Under the pieces are notes generated by a model, which saw nothing but the letters and a program-made list of their open reading frames with translations, did no database searches and had not been told where the DNA came from. This document shows positions 49,061 to 60,745 of a DNA stretch of 64,000 nt, one piece after another (positions within the stretch are counted from its first letter, which is position 1; the number at the start of each line of letters is the position of its first letter). Position numbers and translations under genes: made by a program. This DNA is from Capillidium heterosporum (Eukaryota; Entomophthoromycota; Entomophthoromycetes; Entomophthorales; Capillidiaceae). The DNA lies in contig WBMQ01000004.1 in assembly GCA_016630905.1 (NCBI GenBank), positions 1,178,001 through 1,242,000 on the forward strand. The letters are read 5' to 3'.

Positions 49061-52000
49061 CTACAACTGGAAAGCCTCTATACCTACACCAGCAATAATA
49101 ACCCTTTACCATATAAATTAGGATTAATTCGAGTTAAAATAAAAATTTACCTGCTATTCTTATAACAAACCAAAGAACCAGGGTCGACGACTTGACAAAG
49201 TTGGGCCTGTATCAGGCTGGCTTCCAACCCAACTATTTCGAAGAGTTGGAGCCGTTGATCCAATCCGATGGTAGCGATAGCTAGCTTACCATCAATTTCC
49301 AACTTATCTACACCTACATAATATTAAATTCAAGTTCCACATAAAAATTTACCTTGAATAGCAGCGTTATGAAAGGCAGTATGAATCAACTGCCCCACTA
49401 CCTTCAAATTCCTATCGACCTGGGTGACAGTAAGGGCATCATCCTCTCCACCACTAACCTACAACCAAATTATCTTTGGAAATAAAACAGGTAAAGTCGT
49501 TGCAACCACACTGATGGGGCATAGTAATCAAATCCGGAGTCAATTCCTCTAAACTGGTATCGGCCTGTGTCGGTAAAGCTGTAAAGTAGAGGTGGCCACT
49601 CGTAGTACCGGCAACAGCTACATCAATTTTAACTCCTGACGAAGTTTCCAAAGCTACAACATCGACTTTGAGTACACAGCTCAACTCACCAAATTTGGGG
49701 TCGAGCAGTGGGACTTTGGTTTGGAGCTCGAACTGATTAGCGTCGGAGTTAAAGTTCCAAATCCGAAGGTACCCATCCGAATAGGCAGCTATCACTTTCA
49801 ACCTGCCATCTACAAAGTAGGAATGGATGTCCATGACACGAGTGTCGGGTATGGGACAAACAGGTGCGGCTTGAGCGATCAATTTAAGTTTTAGGTCAAA
49901 GGCATCAGTACCATTATTAATGAGCTGCCACAACAGGATGGATTCGGCGCCGCCGACACTTATCAACCGATTTTCATCTACTCTCTGTACCGATAGAACT
50001 ACTGAAGGATGCTTACGTACTCTGAAGAAGGGTTCCAACGCCTTCCCAGCCTCCAGCTTCGAGAGGGTAAGCATACCGTCCTCAGCTCCAGTTACGACAA
50101 CTTCTGCATCATCCATGTTTAAAACAGTAAGCGCACGAATTTCTCTCCCGTGGAATCCAACCTTGATATCATAGCGTTGATAGCTCTCTTTCGTTTGTAT
50201 CTGATCCACCATGAGTTTGGCTTGATTGCCACTAATCAACGTAACTTCTAAGGGATCCCTTCTCAGATGGGACTGCCATTTCTGGTTGACACCGCAGTTG
50301 AAGGTGACTAATTCGGTGCCGTTTATCAGCCGTAGGCTTAGTTTTTTCCGGAAAAAGTCAGTAGACAACCGGTACACCATCGGTAGTTGTGGGTTCAATA
50401 CTTTCCAAAAAACCTTTACTTAGCTGACTGTGCGTTATTAAATTTAGGATGGCGTTGTCAACAGTAAGTTGGCTAAAAGCACCATCTCGGCCAACACTCA
50501 GCAGTTGATGGTTACAGAAGCAAAGGTCGGTAATCGACTCCAACTCGTGCACTTTGTCGAGTCGATGGGTTGGTACAAGTATAATATCGATGTTAGTATC
50601 GGCAGCCGTCAGAGTATACAAAGCTAGGCTACCTCGACGGGATCCCAATACTGTAAATAGACTATTGGCATATCCAAAAGTAGTAAAACTAGTTACGGTG
50701 AAATTGTTGGGAACTTGTAACTTTGCAATGGGGTTTAGAATTTGCAGATCCCCAAAATTTAGTCCAACGTTGATCTTATGGACGGTTACGTAGTTGGAGT
50801 CGAATTTTGAATTGCTATAGGTCAGTAAATAAGAGGCATCGTCTAAATTGATAAGTGGTAAGTAATGTCCAAGAGGATAGGTAGCTTACCGGATGAGCTA
50901 TAAATCATCTTCATCAGACTAATGCGATCACCTTGAAGCCGATAAATCTGGGGCTAAAATCCAAAAAAGTCAGCATAATTTAGGTTGAAATTATCGAACC
51001 TCAAACAAAACAGTTCTATCCCGGATTACAAGTGTGAGCACCGATCCATCCAACGTGCCCACAGCCACCAAGCTGGTTTCTGAATCTATTTCAAATTTTT
51101 GAAGTAGACTGTAGCCCTTCATCTTTGGGTTGTAATGAATAAGTTGGAAAGCATTTGTGGATTGGGAGTTATAGCTAAGTAGATACCTGAAAAAATTAAA
51201 AATAAGTTAAATTATCGTATGGGTTTACCCTAGTCGGGTGCTGATAACGAAATGGTTTGGATCACAGACTACAAAGCTCCAGATGCAGTCGGCCTAAAGG
51301 TTAACTATATTAGATTTAGGCCTGGCCTGACCTTTTCTACCTCTTCATGATCCAATTGTCGGTACATATCCAGTGGTGGCAGAGTTAACTGAGTAGACGT
51401 AACTAGAAATAAAAAACATTAGGGTCGAGTAAAAAGACACAATTTTACGTAATGTAGTAGCATCTGATGTATCGGTAAATGAAGGTAGCGGATAGAATCG
51501 AATACCACCGTCAGCACCACCTGAAATCTACAAAAATTAAAAATTAATTTAATATTTTTGAAGCTAGAGTACGAAGAACTTGTGATTATCGGCTACTACA
51601 CAACTCCAAACGTTCTTACCATAATGGTTTTTGAACCGCTCCACCACCTTCAACTGCTTATCATCTAAGATCGACCACAGTATACAGTTCAAATCTTCAC
51701 CATATGTCATTAGATAATCTGTGGTTATAAATTGACCACCCCACACTCGAGATTGGTGACCGAAGCCAGTACCGGTTGGACTTAGGGTTTGAGGGTTGGT
51801 TGGAGGACTATCAGAATGTTAGGCTAAGGTTGATCGAAGGGGAGGTTACTTTTCGGTAAAGTTGAGATCTAGTTGCCACAATCTGATGGTACGATCATCT
51901 GAAGTGGAGACGAGAAGTTTGGTCGTAGGATTGTAGATGACGCCAAAAATGACGCCCTACATCACAACCAAGTTAAAGCTTACTTACTTGAAAGTCAATA

Positions 52001-52869
52001 ACAACTTACCTCATGCCCTTCCAAACTGTAGATCAAAGTTCCAACCGTATGCCTTTCCACAGTCGATATATCGTAGTACCAGACCAGCACCTTGTTGAAG
52101 ACAGTACCGGATGCTACATAAAGCCTATTCCCTACTCTTTCCAAAAATTGGGCCGAGTACCTACATCATAAAAATTGAAGTTCAATTAACAGAGTTTAAA
52201 AATGAAATTAATAATATTTATTAATATATATATGATTGAGAAATGAACACTTACAACAAACAGTTTCTCGGGCAATCTACCGAGCTTCTAAATTCTAGTT
52301 GGACTTTGTCGCTAAAAGTAAGGCTGAATAGTGAACAAGTTGCTCGGGCGAACATGACAAACATCTCTTTATACTGAAAGTTTAAATCGATATCCTTTAT
52401 CCAATCCTTTAATTGATATATATCACTTGTAAAGTTGACTTTTGGTAGCCGTCCCTCGCCTTCAATCATTAAACTAAGAAATCTTACCAGTTTTCCACCA
52501 GCTACCCCAATCATAAATTCATTTTCATCAAGCTTAACTACATCATTAATTAAAACAAATATTTTAAGTATGAAATGTACCTAATTTAATTAGATGGATC
52601 TTTTGGTAGGATAGACAGTTTATCGATAGGATGGGTGTACGAGTAATTAGGTCATATACATTCAAATAGCTTCCTTCCCCGAACAAAAGTAGCCTATCTT
52701 CAACTAAATTTAAGCTAGTAATAGGTAGCGAGCCTGAATTTCGTTGTAATTGGCATTCTAATGACTACATTATAAAAAGAAATTGTTAAGCTGGAAAATA
52801 TGATTTATCTTTTACTTTAGAGTTGAAGGCTAGTTGACTTGGTAGTAAACTTGAAATTTCGGTTGGCAT
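49061..52869 (-). CDS. WDR6/Rtt10-like WD40 protein, tRNA 2'-O-methylation cofactor
   Basis: A many-exon gene from the ATG at 52869 (MPTEISSLLPSQLAF) to the TAG at 49061. The ending VIIAGVGIEAFQL appears only after splicing the last intron. Family segments: LFGEGSYLNVYDL, LEGHEGVIFGVIYNPTTKLL, STSDDRTIRLW, HQSRVWGGQFITTDYLMTYG, NHYGKNVWSCVV, SVGRDGAFSQLTV, CGVNQKWQSHL, FHGREIRALTVLN, MPHQCGCNDFTCF and HTAFHNAAIQG. The GHxxRVWxxxF...GED and HxGKNIWS patterns are characteristic of WDR6. In yeast Rtt10 (Trm734) guides Trm7 to the wobble nucleotide of tRNA anticodons, and it also affects endosomal recycling. A one-base frame change lies near 50345-50390 between two well-preserved blocks and is probably a sequence error. 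Confidence 0.8.
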
Positions 52870-53899
52870 GAACATAAGATTACAAAAGCTGGGAGCTTGG
52901 TTGGATTGCGTTTATGAGACAGCTTTAGCTTCCAAGATTTCGGAGTTTGGATTTGGTAAAGCTTCAGGTTGAAGAAGTTGAGCTGAGATTGAAAAGTTTC
53001 TTGGGTTGAGTTTCAAAGTTTTGACGTCAAATATTTTTTGGAGATTAGGATTATAAGTTTTAAAATAGTGACATATATAGGTGGTTAGAAAAAGAGAGTA
53101 TATAAAGGAATGTGCCGATATGTATCAGTTACTAAATACGATGGTAAGGTTTTACATGCATAATTGCAATACATCAACTGCCGGCAGTTTCTATCAGTAT
53201 GTGATATCTTTATTTGTAGGTTATAGGTATCCAAAATTTAACAATTTAGTTGTTCATATGCATTGTTAAAAACCTCAACAGTTCGTAGGTAGGCTTAAAG
53301 AAAAACTAAACTTTTGTTGCTACTGGTTTTTCTCTACATTATTACTAGCTTAGCCTCAGTTATCCTACTGACAGTTTTTCTTTAAATGAAGTTTGATATT
53401 TCAAATTTGAAAATTGGAATTTGATGTTAAAACCAAATCTCAAATGGAACCAATTTGATTTGAAGTTCCAAGCAAAACTCCAAACGGATTCCTTTTTGAA
53501 GTTTGAAAGTCCAACTTCAAAAGCCAAGATGGAATTGGTACTAAATTCTACATACAGTGCCAGTTTGTTCAATTTTTGTACTATCAAGGTGCAATGGCAC
53601 ATGCCTATAGTATAGTAATCTTCCAACTCGCTCTTAAAATAGATTTAATATATTTTCAAGGTTTTACAAAAAAAGACCATATTACTATACTGATGACTTC
53701 TCCGTAGGATTGTGGGTATACCTGTAATCTTTTAAACCCGGCTATTTGAATACTTGAAAAAGTTTAAAGCCATATTCATCAACACTCTATTTGCCATATG
53801 GCTATTTTAGGCTTAATAAAGGTGAGAATTCTACCTATGCAACATAGAGCAGGTATTTCATATGTATATACTAAACGCGATAGCTTCTCTCATTATGAA

Positions 53900-54540
53900 G
53901 TTTGAAGTGAATGATCTGAAAGGTCATAGATGTAGCTGTGACCAAGGGGCATCATGACCTCCAAACCTGTGACAGACGAATAGAAGCGGTCGGTACAAGA
54001 GGTGTTGCGAGTTTTCCAGATCACTTGTAGATCCTTCAATAAGGCGAAAAGGTAATTTTACTCTGTTGAGTAATATGTTAAAAGTGAGGTGCCCAGGACA
54101 TCGTATAGTATTCTATAGCTAGCTGACTATCACGTTAGTAACTCAAGTGCTAGACGACTATTTGTTCTTCATATCCATCTATCAAAGTTAAATAAAAGCT
54201 GATGGAAAAGTTACTGCTTTGAAATGTCTGCCAAGAGTAACGTGACCAGTAGAATCGGGTTCAAATTCATTGACCAATGGGTGGTGCCGATTGCTGAAGA
54301 AAATTAATTTGGAAAATACTCACACCCCAATAAAGGGTCAACGATCACACTTTTCAATTACCCTTTTTCAAAAGCGGATTGATAAAGTATGCAGCCCTGT
54401 AGAACCGTTGGTACACCTTTCATACTACTTTGCCATCAAGTATACTATCAGTCTCATACAGGAACATGTTCTGTATAGGCTACAAATTTCCTTGGGATCA
54501 GTCTCAGAACTATCAAGATAAAGGATTAATCGAATATTTC
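53900..54540 (-). pseudogene. decayed coding sequence, family not recognised
   Basis: Protein-like stretches occur in more than one minus-strand frame, in gene order. From high to low coordinate they are FLYETDSILDGKVV and KVYQRFYRAAYFINPLLKKG (about 54470-54350), RHHPLVNEFEPDSTGHVTLG and RHFKAVTFPSAFI (about 54290-54190), and LLKDLQVIWKTRNTSC then YSSVTGLEVMMPLGHSYIYD (about 54035-53920), ending in a stop. Residue usage is far from that of random AT-rich DNA. Stops and frame changes between the stretches suggest a relic, though introns might explain some of them. I cannot name the family. Confidence 0.35.
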
Positions 54541-54817
54541 ATTTAATCTAAATTGTGATACTAGGATCCGTGGGCACGTTACCACAAACAGTAGCCGAGT
54601 GTACCTTTTGGCCACATATATTCGTAATAGGATTGCACATTAGCCTATCACATGTAATTTTAACTCTAACACTTAGTCAATCATATGGCAGTACTTTGTT
54701 ATTTCAAGTAGGATTATGTAGGCAAGCTATGTGACCGACGTGAGGGTACATATTCAATTATTCTCTGGAATCAGATCTAGGTTTGGTAATATGGTACTTT
54801 TGGCTTACAGGGCTGCC

Positions 54818-54827
54818 TATATAAAAG
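54818..54827 (+). promoter_or_regulatory. TATA box of the chitinase gene
   Basis: TATATAAAAG lies 35 bases before the ATG at 54862. It is the clearest TATA element in the window and implies a very short leader, in keeping with a strongly inducible secreted-enzyme gene. Confidence 0.6.
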
Positions 54828-54861
54828 GGAGGATCGTAATGAGAATGAAAAGCACACAGCA

Positions 54862-56241
54862 ATGTTTTCCAACAAATCTCTAAGCGCACTTTTAACTACC
54901 TTTGCCCTCTCCCTCCTGTCGACAACTTCGGCACTAGATTTACAATGCAATAATAATCAGGTCCACTACTGGGGTCAGAACTCGTACGGAGCCAGCCATT
55001 TGAACAACCCTGAGCTATGGGAAAAGGATCTGGAATTCTACTGCAACGATGATACCGTCGAAGTCATTAACTTGTCTTTCCTCAACATCTTCAACGCTGG
55101 TGCTGGATTACCAGAGATCAACTTTGCCAACCACTGTGAAACCTTCTTCACCGACCCCGAAGCCTCCAAGCTGAGAAATTGCCCCAAGATCGGAAAGGAC
55201 ATCAAGTACTGCCAGTCCAAGGGCAAGACCCTGATTCTATCCCTTGGTGGTGCCATCGCCAGGACCGAGCTACCTAGCCAGCAGGCCGCAGTTGACTTTG
55301 CCGACACCATCTGGAATATGTTCATGGCCGGTACTCACAAATACCGACCTTTTGGTGACGCTATCGTTAACGGTGTCGATCTCGACTTGGAAGGTGGTAG
55401 TCAAGCCAACTACGGTGCCTTCCTAGCTCGTCTCCAGCAAAACTTTGCCTCTGATCCCCAGAAGCGCAAGTACTTTGTCACGGCTGCCCCCCAATGTGAG
55501 TTCCCTGATCGTAACTTGCAGACCATCATGGAATCCGGTCATCTCGACTTCATCAACATCCAGTTCTACAACAACTGGTGCGGTGTCCAGAACTACGACA
55601 ACATCTGGGCTTGGAACTGGCCAGCCTGGGATACCTGGGTCAAGACCAAGTCCTTCAACAAAAATGCCAAGCTCTACCTCGGAGTCCCTGCTGCTCAAAC
55701 TGCTGCTGGAACTGGATACATCACCCAAACTGCCTTACAGAGGATCATCAACGATTTGAGGACTAACTACACTACCTTCGGTGGCATCATGATGTGGGAT
55801 GCCTCCCAGTCTGAGAACAACGTTTCGGGTGGTAAGACCTATGGTAAATCGATCAAAGATTACTTGAACGCTGGGAAGAAATGCTCTGGTACTACTCCCC
55901 CATCCTCTTCTGTCTCTATCCCTTCCAGTACTAGCGTCTCCACCACCATTCCATCAAGCACCAGTGTATCCTCTACCATCCCATCAAGCACTAGCAAGCC
56001 ATCCTCCGTCCCATCTAGCACCGTCCCTTCCTCCACATCTAGCACTCCAACTCCAACCGGATGTCCAGTCAACGGACAGCCTTGCAGTGGCGGTCAGACT
56101 TGTAACGGTGCCAACTTCATCGTATGCGACCAAGGTAAATGGTTAGTACGCACCTGCCCGGCTGGCACCGTGTGCGCCAAAGTCAATGGTCAAGTTACTT
56201 GCGACTGGCCTGGAAACAATCCCGTTACTCCTTGTACTTAA
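54862..56241 (+). CDS. secreted GH18 (class III type) chitinase with Ser/Thr linker and CBM19-like module
   Basis: An intron-free gene of 459 codons. Residues 1-24 form a signal peptide (MFSNKSLSALLTTFALSLLS, cut after TTSA). The GH18 barrel follows: VHYWGQNSYGASHL, KTLILSLGGAIAR (the SxGG strand), NGVDLDLEGGSQAN (the DxDxE catalytic motif with the acid Glu intact), YFVTAAPQC, FINIQFYNNWCGV and GGIMMWDASQSEN. A Ser/Thr/Pro linker of about 55 residues is built from PSSTSV repeats and is a likely O-mannosylation target. The C-terminal Cys-rich module (CPVNGQPCSGGQTCNGANFI ... CPAGTVCAK) fits the CBM19 chitin-binding fold. The enzyme probably cuts the fungus's own wall chitin or that of prey or host. 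Its codon use is more GC-rich and C-ending than its neighbours', as in highly expressed genes. Confidence 0.95.
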   Translation: MFSNKSLSALLTTFALSLLSTTSALDLQCNNNQVHYWGQNSYGASHLNNPELWEKDLEFYCNDDTVEVINLSFLNIFNAGAGLPEINFANHCETFFTDPEASKLRNCPKIGKDIKYCQSKGKTLILSLGGAIARTELPSQQAAVDFADTIWNMFMAGTHKYRPFGDAIVNGVDLDLEGGSQANYGAFLARLQQNFASDPQKRKYFVTAAPQCEFPDRNLQTIMESGHLDFINIQFYNNWCGVQNYDNIWAWNWPAWDTWVKTKSFNKNAKLYLGVPAAQTAAGTGYITQTALQRIINDLRTNYTTFGGIMMWDASQSENNVSGGKTYGKSIKDYLNAGKKCSGTTPPSSSVSIPSSTSVSTTIPSSTSVSSTIPSSTSKPSSVPSSTVPSSTSSTPTPTGCPVNGQPCSGGQTCNGANFIVCDQGKWLVRTCPAGTVCAKVNGQVTCDWPGNNPVTPCT

Positions 56242-56837
56242 TTAATAAACAACTTTGCTTTTCTACAATAGCCTGTTAACTGTCTTTAAAAACTTAAACT
56301 GAGTATATCTATTCTAAAATTGATCAAAGTGTAGCTGTATCGATAGCGATGGAGGTCTTTATATTTTTAGAAGCTGTCCAATATACACTTATTCATTATA
56401 CTGATCAGTTTATCTTTTTCTGAGCCAGTGACATTGGATAAATTTCAAGTATATACTTTTACAAGCTATATTAGTACAAAAGTAATATGATTGAGCAAGC
56501 TAATTCCAAAGCTGATTGATATTGTTCTGTTTTTTACAAAAACTAGCGCATTATCAATTTACTTTGGGTCAGTAACCATCAATTTTTGTTCTACATATAC
56601 ATTCCTTATATGTGCTTTTCGTCATATATACTGTACTATATTTGTAAAAAAATTTCAAAGTCATATCTAATACATCAAGCCCACAATATAGTTGTTTAAT
56701 CGAAATATAAAGCATAAATATGTTACTAGTTATTGAAGGATATAAAGAAAACTTGTACAATAAAATACCTTTATTTGAAAATAGCATATAATCTTATAGA
56801 AGCACCGAAACAATGAGTTTATGAGATAATGAGGACT
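56242..56837. other. convergent 3' intergenic region
   Basis: About 600 bases, AT-rich, between the chitinase stop and the Hsp20-like fragment. One 72-codon minus-strand frame (56569-56787) has no recognised domain. Confidence 0.45.
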
Positions 56838-57210
56838 TCACATTAGGGATGCTTCATTCTTGGAGAACATAACTACCAACACCTTACTCTCAAACTTAGC
56901 ATAAACTTTATTGGTCAAAACATCACTTGGTAAGTCGACACAACGGCGAAAAGTATCAAAGTCTCTACTGGGGTAACATAGGTAGTTGATATTGGAGGGC
57001 TTCCTACGCTTGCATTCATCACTGATATTAAGGATATTGTTGTGAAGGCCCAGCTTGATATTCTCTTTGACATTAGGATAAATTAGCGTATATCCTGAAC
57101 CTCCTCTCGTTCTCGTAGACATCGGTAACAGACAGGATGATGATAAAATTTGAGGCGAGATCAAAATGAGGAAGGAGGCATATACAGACCACCTGTTAAA
57201 GCATGATGAT
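56838..57210 (-). pseudogene. Hsp20 (alpha-crystallin) domain fragment
   Basis: The minus-strand frame ending at 56838 reads GYTLIYPNVKENIKLGLHNN, ILNISDECKRRK, RDFDTFRRCVDLPSDVLTNK and VYAKFESKVLVVMFSKNEAS. This follows the small-heat-shock-protein pattern YxxxxxLPGVKxEDIKVxLxxNxLxIxGERK ... FxRxVRLPxxVDxxKxxAxFExGVLxVxxPK. The N-terminal arm with the usual VDxxE strand is missing: upstream of about 57110 the frame is low-complexity and lacks a good ATG. The proline of the LPGV motif is shifted (IYPNV). It is probably a truncated, decaying copy of an ATP-independent chaperone gene, although a short 5' exon cannot be ruled out. Confidence 0.5.
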
Positions 57211-57831
57211 TTGTTGTTGAAATCATCGTTAAAGTTTTTGAATTTAACTTTAATTCGAACTACCTCCTATCCTTCTTTAGATCCTTTATATACTTTTTCT
57301 TGAGCTAAAGCGATGCTTGTGAAAATAGTAGTCTAGTTTTAGATATAGTTTAATATACTAAACCCATCACTTTGCGATGCAATTCGAAGTTTTCAACCTA
57401 TACTTTCAAGAAAAGTACTAATTCTTAAGTTATGAAGGTCTTTGTTGGATGCAACTACATATGTATTAGCTATCATGTTTAGTTTTGCTATGGGATAATA
57501 AGGCATTTTCAAATCGGAATACTTGTTTTTATATGTAAAATACGAGATATACTAAAATAAAATTAATAAATTAATCATTATAACTATTGCTTCGAAACGT
57601 ATAGAGAAAAGGTTACGAATATTTAATACCCAATCGTGCCAACTCCAAAGAAAATATAAAGCCTTGGAATATTGGAAAAGTGCAAATAGAACCACTATAT
57701 CATGCTAATAATTTTCACTTTAATTTATTCATCAGTTCAAATAATTGAGAAAATTACAAGCCAAATTTATTTCGGTAGAAAAGCTTCACTTTTTACATCT
57801 TGAAAATTTTGCAATCCAAACTTCAGTTGTC
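57211..57831. other. divergent intergenic region
   Basis: About 620 bases between the Hsp20-like fragment and the dCMP deaminase start. AT-rich; no gene or clear regulatory site was recognised. Confidence 0.4.
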
Positions 57832-58849
57832 ATGTTTGTTGGAATAATTGGGACAACCAGCAGTGGCAAGACAACTTTAAGCAATTATTTGATCGAAAGG
57901 TACGGTTTCAAACTCATAAAATTGACGACCCAAACTATCCAAAATGTTGATGACGATAATCCAAGTTTAACTTTCAATGACTTTGAAGAGCTATTAACAC
58001 ATGTTACAAGTAACTGGCAAACCAAGTATGTAACCGATACAATAGTAGATGTTAACCAGCTACGTGCACTTAGGTAAAATTAATAGGATTATTTTATAAC
58101 TAATTTCATGGGATATAAGAAAAAGACCATTCTTTCTGTTGGTGAGTATTGCAGCTCCATTGAGTATGAGGTATGAGAGGTACCAGCAAACCCATTTCAA
58201 TCCAAGCTTCCAGCAGTTTTTATCGATGGAAGACAGCTTGATGGTATCAAAGGATATGAAGCAGCCACTAGCAACATTGTTCAACAGCTCTGATCTAGAT
58301 ATAATAAACAGCTATCCGACTTTACCTCCCTTTTTAGAGTATTTAGACCAGGTAGACATAACCGACCCTACCATGCTAAGACCCTGTTGGGATGGATACT
58401 TCATATCGCTATCAGAATTAGCATCCAAACGTAGTAACTGTATGAAACGTAGGGTAGGCTGTATAATAGTGAAGGACAATCGAGTATTAGCAACTGGGTA
58501 CAATGGCACGCCACGTAACCTATTGAACTGTTCTCAAGGCGGATGTCCCCGTTGTAACTCCAACTCCAAGATGGGAGATCAATTGGATCTATGTCTATGT
58601 ATCCATGCTGAAGAGAATGCGTTGCTGGAAGCAGGTAGGGAGCGCATCTCCGATGGGTTTACTACCCTATACTGCACGACCTGCCCCTGCCTAGGTTGTG
58701 CTAAGAAGATTGTACAGGTAGGTATATGTGAAGTTGTCTACTGCCAGGATTATGGCATGGATGCCATGACTTTGGAACTGTTCGGTAGGGCCGGCATCAA
58801 GGTCCGTAAGTTTACGCCCTACAACATCCAACTTTTTACGTCGGATTGA
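57832..58849 (+). CDS. DCD1: dCMP deaminase with N-terminal P-loop domain
   Basis: Two exons, 57832-58073 and 58120-58849, with a 46-nt intron; 323 residues. The ATG at 57832 (MFVGIIGTTSSGKTTLSNYL) was chosen because it starts directly at the P-loop domain. This N-terminal half has a Walker A GTTSSGKTT, and after the junction KRPFFLLVSIAAPLSMRYER, as in fungal Dcd1. The deaminase half holds RPCWDGYFISLSELASKRSN, CMKRRVGCIIV, ATGYNGTPRNLLNC, CIHAEENALLEAG (zinc His and catalytic Glu) and CTTCPCLGCAKKIVQ (zinc cysteines). The enzyme makes dUMP from dCMP for dTMP synthesis and is normally activated by dCTP. The Walker A sequence looks intact, whereas I recall that of yeast Dcd1 as degenerate. 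Confidence 0.93.
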
Positions 58850-59160
58850 AGGTTTTCGTTGCAAGTGCTTAATAAAATAGTCTTTGTAGATAATTGTATT
58901 CTAGCCTTTTACGTTGTGTTGGATATATATGTCTCTTTTAGTTTATTCCGCTTTATTTGGGTGGATGATTGAATGTGCAAAGTTTACTCCATAGATAAGC
59001 TTCTGACACGTTATTTCAAAGTCCTCAAGAATCGATTCTGAACTTATTCTCCATCCAACTTGAACCAAAGTTTTATCTCAAACTTATTCGAATTGAGAAG
59101 CTTAGAAAAGTATACTGCCTACCAACTTTCAACTACATCAAACTATTGACTATAAATAAA
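58850..59160. other. intergenic
   Basis: About 310 bases between two genes on the same strand. It should carry the promoter of the inhibitor-2 gene. Nothing specific was seen. Confidence 0.45.
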
Positions 59161-59787
59161 ATGGTAAATATAATATATTACATACGCGTACTAACCAGTA
59201 TATAGGAAGAGTACAACCATCTAAGTGGAAAACCCAAAGGTATATTGAAGAAGCCAACTCAACCAACCGACAATTTAGGGAACAAGTAACGTTGTTAAAA
59301 ACAATAGTACTAATTTACAATTTCAAGGTTGCGATGGGACGAAGATAACTTACATATGAACGAGCTGAACAAAGATAGTACAATGAAGATAGATGAGCCC
59401 AAAACCCCGTTCGTCTTCAACCCACCGGTTGAGTCCGATGAAGAAGGTAATCAATAGTTCAGCCAGCATAACCATTAACATTCCTTTATATTTTATAAAA
59501 TTTAGATATACCTGATATGAACATTGGTTCAACTAAAAACGACAACAGCTACTTCCACAATCCCATACTACACAAGCAAGTGGAGATTGAGGATAGCTTC
59601 GAGTTCGAAGAGGAAGAAAGTAACTTTAACACTATATACCATGTCATTATTTTTATTTACTAAATGTATATAGATGTGGATCACTGAGCAGTTTGTAAAT
59701 AAGCGCCAAGAACACTACAACATGCGGGAGGCATTACTGAAGGGACGTCAGTTGGCCGAAGCCGAAGAAATAGATGACGATGAGTAG
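59161..59787 (+). CDS. protein phosphatase 1 inhibitor-2 (Glc8-like)
   Basis: Small exons and short introns give a protein of about 130 residues. Exon 1 is only the ATG at 59161, followed by a donor GTAAAT. Then come [20 protein letters not shown] (the KGILK PP1-binding motif), [59 protein letters not shown] and the last exon [20 protein letters not shown] with [14 protein letters not shown] (the HYN motif that enters the PP1 active site). The protein binds PP1 and acts as inhibitor and maturation chaperone. KTPFV contains the Thr-Pro phosphorylated by GSK3 in the family. The junction before the last exon is off by one base (AAA run near 59617), again suggesting an inserted base. No single exon is longer than about 130 bases, so the gene is easily missed. 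Confidence 0.82.
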
Positions 59788-60745
59788 TGTATCCATTTAT
59801 TTAAAAATAGTTTCTTTTTCTAAAACTTTTATCCTTATTTCATTTTATATTCTTCAAGAGCTATATCAGTGAAGTATATATATTCATTTATCTTGGTTTT
59901 AATATCTTTTATGTAGAGTAATGACTTCGTGTATACTTTATATGCACTCATCTTTAGATAGAATGAACAGCTATACAGTAGCTCCAGACTTTTATATTCC
60001 TTTTGATATATCCATAATTAAACACTACGCTATATATATCTACAACACATAGCTTTCTAATCAACGTTACACTTTTGCAGCTCTTTAATGATTACTTTGA
60101 AATTTATAAGAGTCTACATATCTTATCTACAAGTTTTAATTGATTTGCAGGGTAGCTAAGGTCTTTAGTATTAGAGTTAGTATTATTTTTACAGCTATTG
60201 TTAGTAAACCTTCAAGTGTATAATAAACAAGCGGTAATGATTTATCAATTTTATAACGGCTGGCATTCGCTAGCTTTACTATTTATCGCAAGTTGCCTAT
60301 ATATATTAACTAGCGTATTTCAAAGCGGTATAGATTTTAATAATATATGTAAGCGATATACAACCTGTAGTTTGCCATTGAATTTAGCTGTTTGTAGTGA
60401 GGTTTATAAAGCTTCAATGTTTCATATGTAGCAAAGGAATTCAACTTAGCTATACTAACAATGCCAAATGAACCTTTATTGATCTACAAAACCTACCTTT
60501 TACAAAATTAGTAAATTGTAGCAAAGTGCCGATTTTATCGAACGTAGAAATATATTTAGAAACGTCAACTTACATCTGATTGACTATGGTATATATTCAG
60601 GTAAACAATTAAACTGACTGGTTCCATGATGAAACGATTCCTAATTCGCCAAGAATAATCACATATTTGAAAGTGGTAACGTTGATTTTCACAAGTTACT
60701 AGTGCAAAAGTTTCATCGGAGTAAATCTTTTATTACAGTTTTAAC
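59788..60745. other. intergenic
   Basis: About 960 bases, AT-rich. A 77-codon frame (60198-60431) with hydrophobic stretches has no recognised family. The right end should carry the promoter of the mannosyltransferase gene. Confidence 0.4.

Larger units (their letters stand above)
52870..54861. other. intergenic, upstream of the chitinase
   Basis: About 2 kb. The stretch 53390-53600 is rich in TTCAAA/TTTGAA words and stays open on both strands, which looks compositional. The stretch 53900-54540 holds decayed coding DNA on the minus strand (listed separately). The last 50 bases contain the chitinase TATA box. Confidence 0.45.

Noticed and set aside
53360-53626. Overlapping frames on both strands (about 64 and 88 codons) as real genes
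   Set aside because: The region is dominated by TTCAAA/TTTGAA-like words that lack stops on both strands. No domain is visible.
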